64,000 nucleotides of DNA from JAJECS01 sp034428595. GTDB lineage: Bacteria; Chloroflexota; UBA11872. The notes beneath the pieces are model-generated. The model worked only from the letters and a program-made list of their open reading frames with translations, had not been told where the DNA came from and searched no databases. This document shows positions 61,956-64,000 of the stretch, in pieces. Position numbers and translations under genes: made by a program. Every line of letters begins with the position of its first letter. Position 1 is the stretch's first letter. The DNA lies in NCBI GenBank assembly GCA_034428595.1, contig DAOUHO010000110.1:1-64000 (forward strand), written 5' to 3'.

Positions 61956-63038
61956 ATGAGATTCCGCATCGTGATCGTCGCAATTCTTGGAGCGCTGTTA
62001 CTCACCGCCGCCTGCGGCGAAAGCGACACCACCTCCGACCGTCTCCAAGTCGTTGCCACGGTCTATCCGCTGGGTTATTTCGCCGAGCGTATCGGCGGAG
62101 ACCGGGCCGAGGTCAACGTGCTGGTCGGGCCGGGGCTCGAGGCGCATGGATTCGAGCCCACGTCATCCGATCTGCTGGCTCTCGGCGACGCGGACGTGAT
62201 CGTCATGAACGGGATCGGGCTTGAGCCCTGGATGGATGGGGCGATCGACGCCATTGGCGACGACCTGACCGCGGTTGTCGTGGAGGCGTCGGACCCGGCC
62301 CAGGCCATGGAAGGCGAAGTCCACGCCCACGGCGAGGAAGAGGGCGACCACGGCGATGAGGAAGCCGATGAGGAAGGCGACCACGGCGACGAGGAAGCCG
62401 ATGAGGAAGGCGACCACGGCGACGAGGACGCCGACGCGGACGCTGACCACGACGAAGCAGAAGGCGAACACGGCGACGAAGAAGAGGGCGACCACGGGGA
62501 TGAGGAAAGCGAACTCGACCCCCACATGTGGCTGAGCCCCACGCTGGCCGCCCATCAGGTCGAGCGCATCCGCGACGCCTTTATCGCGGCGGACGCGGAC
62601 AACGCCGACGGCTACCGGCAGCGCGCGGACGAGGTGATCGCCGAGCTAGACGCGCTGGACCACGAGTTTGAGGAGAGCCTCGGCGCCTGCAAGCACGATC
62701 ACTTCGTGACGTCGCACGCGGCCTACGGATATCTGGCCGCGCAGTTTGGCCTGGAGCAGATCGCGGTTGCCGGGCTGTCCGCCGACGTGGCGCCGTCGCC
62801 GCAGCGGTTGGCCAACGTGACCGACCGCGTGACCGAGTTGGGCCTGGGGCATGTCATGGTCGAGCCGGTGCTGAGCGACCGCCTGGCACAGACGATTGCC
62901 CGCGAAACCGGCATCGAGCTTCTCTCCATCCACGCTATCGGCAGCGTGACGGAGAACGAGCTCGAGGCGCACGGCGACTACTTCGGCCTCATGCGCGACA
63001 ATCTCGCCAATCTCAAGGTCGCGTTGGAATGTGAATGA
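61956..63038 (+). CDS. znuA: Zinc ABC transporter substrate-binding lipoprotein ZnuA, copy 2
   Basis: 360 residues. The lipobox is LLLTAAC (Cys20). The same fold and zinc His residues as copy 1 are seen (LEAHGFEP, LDPHMWLSP, TSHAAYGYL). Its charged loop is richer in Asp/Glu and poorer in His (8 rather than 13) and contains an 11-residue tandem repeat. The different loop may tune affinity or metal choice. The stop overlaps the znuC start (ATGA). Lobes are otherwise close to copy 1. Confidence 0.9.
   Translation: MRFRIVIVAILGALLLTAACGESDTTSDRLQVVATVYPLGYFAERIGGDRAEVNVLVGPGLEAHGFEPTSSDLLALGDADVIVMNGIGLEPWMDGAIDAIGDDLTAVVVEASDPAQAMEGEVHAHGEEEGDHGDEEADEEGDHGDEEADEEGDHGDEDADADADHDEAEGEHGDEEEGDHGDEESELDPHMWLSPTLAAHQVERIRDAFIAADADNADGYRQRADEVIAELDALDHEFEESLGACKHDHFVTSHAAYGYLAAQFGLEQIAVAGLSADVAPSPQRLANVTDRVTELGLGHVMVEPVLSDRLAQTIARETGIELLSIHAIGSVTENELEAHGDYFGLMRDNLANLKVALECE
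62343..62429 (+). repeat. 33-base in-frame tandem repeat in znuA copy 2
   Basis: Two full units (62343-62375 and 62376-62408), differing at one base, and a partial third encode GDHGDEEADEE repeats in the metal-binding loop. Such units expand and shrink easily, so loop length may vary between strains. Confidence 0.8.
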
Positions 63039-63811
63039 CGTCCGCCCCGCCGCCGCCTCCCGTCATCGAATGGGATGAAGTGACCTTCGCGTACGGCGAG
63101 GCGGTGGCGGTGGAGGACGTGTCGCTCACCATCCACGCCGGCGAATTGGCGGCGATCTTGGGGCCCAACGGCAGCGGCAAGAGCACGCTGATTCGTCTGG
63201 CCCTCGGTCTGCTGCACCCGACCTCCGGCACCGTGCGACTGTTCGGGCGCGATGCCGAGGACTTCGCCGATTGGGACCGCGTCGGCTACATGCCGCAGGT
63301 GGTGGCCGGGGCCTGGCGCGACTTTCCGGTCACCGTCGCTGAGACGGTGGCCCACGGGGCCTACCGCGGCATTGCCCCGTTTGCGCTGTTTCACCGCTCC
63401 AAGCGGCCCGAGGTCGTGGCGGCGCTTGAAGCGGTTGGCATGGCCGGCTACATGGGCCGTCGCCTGTCGGAGCTTTCCGTCGGTCAGCAGCAACGGGTGC
63501 TGCTGGCCCGGGCGCTTGTGCGTCGCCCCGAGTTGATCGTGTTGGACGAACCCGCGGCCGGTGTTGACGTCTCGGGCGAGGAGCAACTGTACGCCGTGCT
63601 CCGTGACCTCAACCGGCAGCGCAACATCACCATCGTGCTCGTGTCGCACGATATTGGGGCCATGCTGCGCGAGGCCAGCACGCTGGCTTGCATGAACCGC
63701 ACGCTGGTTCGGCACGGCCCGCCCCATGAGCTCACCAGCGAAGAAATCGCCATGCTCTATGGCGTGCCGGTCGACGTGCTGGTGCACGACGCGCTCCACG
63801 AACACCGCTAG
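63035..63811 (+). CDS. znuC: Zinc ABC transporter ATP-binding protein ZnuC, copy 2
   Basis: 258 residues from ATG 63035, overlapping the second znuA stop by 4 bases. Walker A GPNGSGKST, YMPQ, LSVGQQQR, LIVLDEPAAGVD and VLVSHD are intact. Very close to copy 1, with scattered conservative changes, so the operon duplication is not brand new but both copies are under selection. Confidence 0.92.
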   Translation: MTSAPPPPPVIEWDEVTFAYGEAVAVEDVSLTIHAGELAAILGPNGSGKSTLIRLALGLLHPTSGTVRLFGRDAEDFADWDRVGYMPQVVAGAWRDFPVTVAETVAHGAYRGIAPFALFHRSKRPEVVAALEAVGMAGYMGRRLSELSVGQQQRVLLARALVRRPELIVLDEPAAGVDVSGEEQLYAVLRDLNRQRNITIVLVSHDIGAMLREASTLACMNRTLVRHGPPHELTSEEIAMLYGVPVDVLVHDALHEHR

Positions 63812-63813
63812 CC

Positions 63814-64000
63814 GTGCCCGCCATCCTGCTCTACGAGTTCATGGTGCGCGCCCTTGTCGGCGGCGTGCTGGTAGGGATCCTGGCGCCCACGCTTGGCGTC
63901 TTCATCGTGCTGCGGCGCTTTTCGCTGATCGCCGAGACGCTGGCGCACGTGGCGCTCATGGGCGTGGCCGTGGGATTGGCCACGAACACATTCCCGTCGG
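63814..64000 (+). CDS. znuB: Zinc ABC transporter permease ZnuB, copy 2, cut by window end
   Basis: From GTG 63814, 2 bases after the znuC stop, the frame is open to the edge (62 codons). It reads LYEFMVRALVGGVLVGILAP and LRRFSLIAETLAHVALMGVA, the same opening as ZnuB copy 1 with few changes. This shows that the whole three-gene operon is duplicated. The C-terminus lies outside the window. Confidence 0.88.
   Translation, partial: MPAILLYEFMVRALVGGVLVGILAPTLGVFIVLRRFSLIAETLAHVALMGVAVGLATNTFPS

Overview
The window is a high-GC bacterial chromosome segment with a mostly metabolic and transport gene set. The best guess is Chloroflexota, perhaps a marine or sponge-associated lineage. This is an inference from: a lipoprotein sugar-binding protein with the VTKEVIKEVPVE linker typical of that phylum; several enolase-superfamily dehydratases, amidohydrolases and PhyH dioxygenases; and the start of a PafA/Dop-type (Pup-proteasome) gene. 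No rRNA, tRNA, CRISPR array, prophage or intact transposon was seen.

Layout. 0-3.3 kb: a PafA/Dop-family gene cut by the window start, an ornithine cyclodeaminase-like gene, a DMT permease and a galactonate-dehydratase-like enolase. 3.3-7.8 kb: an AT-richer restriction-modification pair, a TIM-barrel hypothetical, and a HigB/HigA-type toxin-antitoxin pair behind a palindromic operator. 7.9-17.6 kb: housekeeping genes (class IV aminotransferase, aquaporin, M23 hydrolase, hisI, DUF169, Fur/Zur regulator, cyclopropane synthase, fatty-acid desaturase, epimerase, M24 peptidase). 17.6-19.5 kb: a compact, AT-rich three-gene cassette (dual OB-like protein plus two DUF488 proteins), the best candidate here for a poorly described system. 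19.7-25.5 kb: PhyH, Gfo/Idh, GNAT, a membrane-anchored pentapeptide protein and dxs. 25.6-30.2 kb: a tightly coupled five-gene sugar or sugar-acid operon (2-hydroxyacid dehydrogenase-like, FGGY kinase, class II aldolase, small unknown protein, reductase/epimerase).

30-41 kb: cupin, TIM-barrel isomerase, an Hsp20 gene behind a promoter carrying an HspR-type HAIR operator, a second 2-hydroxyacid dehydrogenase, a frameshifted Rieske gene, an amidohydrolase, a secreted unknown protein and an MMPL transporter. 41.7-50.8 kb, all on the minus strand: an ABC sugar importer (binding protein and two permeases, no ATPase) followed by two near-identical amidohydrolases flanking a galactonate-dehydratase-like enolase, an orphan Leu/Ile/Val-type binding lipoprotein and an Ldh-family oxidoreductase. 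51-58 kb: two PhyH genes, a ChrA-type transporter, a five-bladed-propeller glycosidase-like protein and a GH127 arabinofuranosidase. 58.7-64 kb: two complete tandem znuA-znuC-znuB zinc importers (the last cut by the window end).

Gene starts were moved from the longest frame wherever a ribosome-binding site, family N-terminus or overlap with a neighbour decided it. Intergenic spaces carry several families of short palindromic repeats, the commonest being a 20-bp ATTCC..GGAAT hairpin with paired (compensatory) changes between copies.
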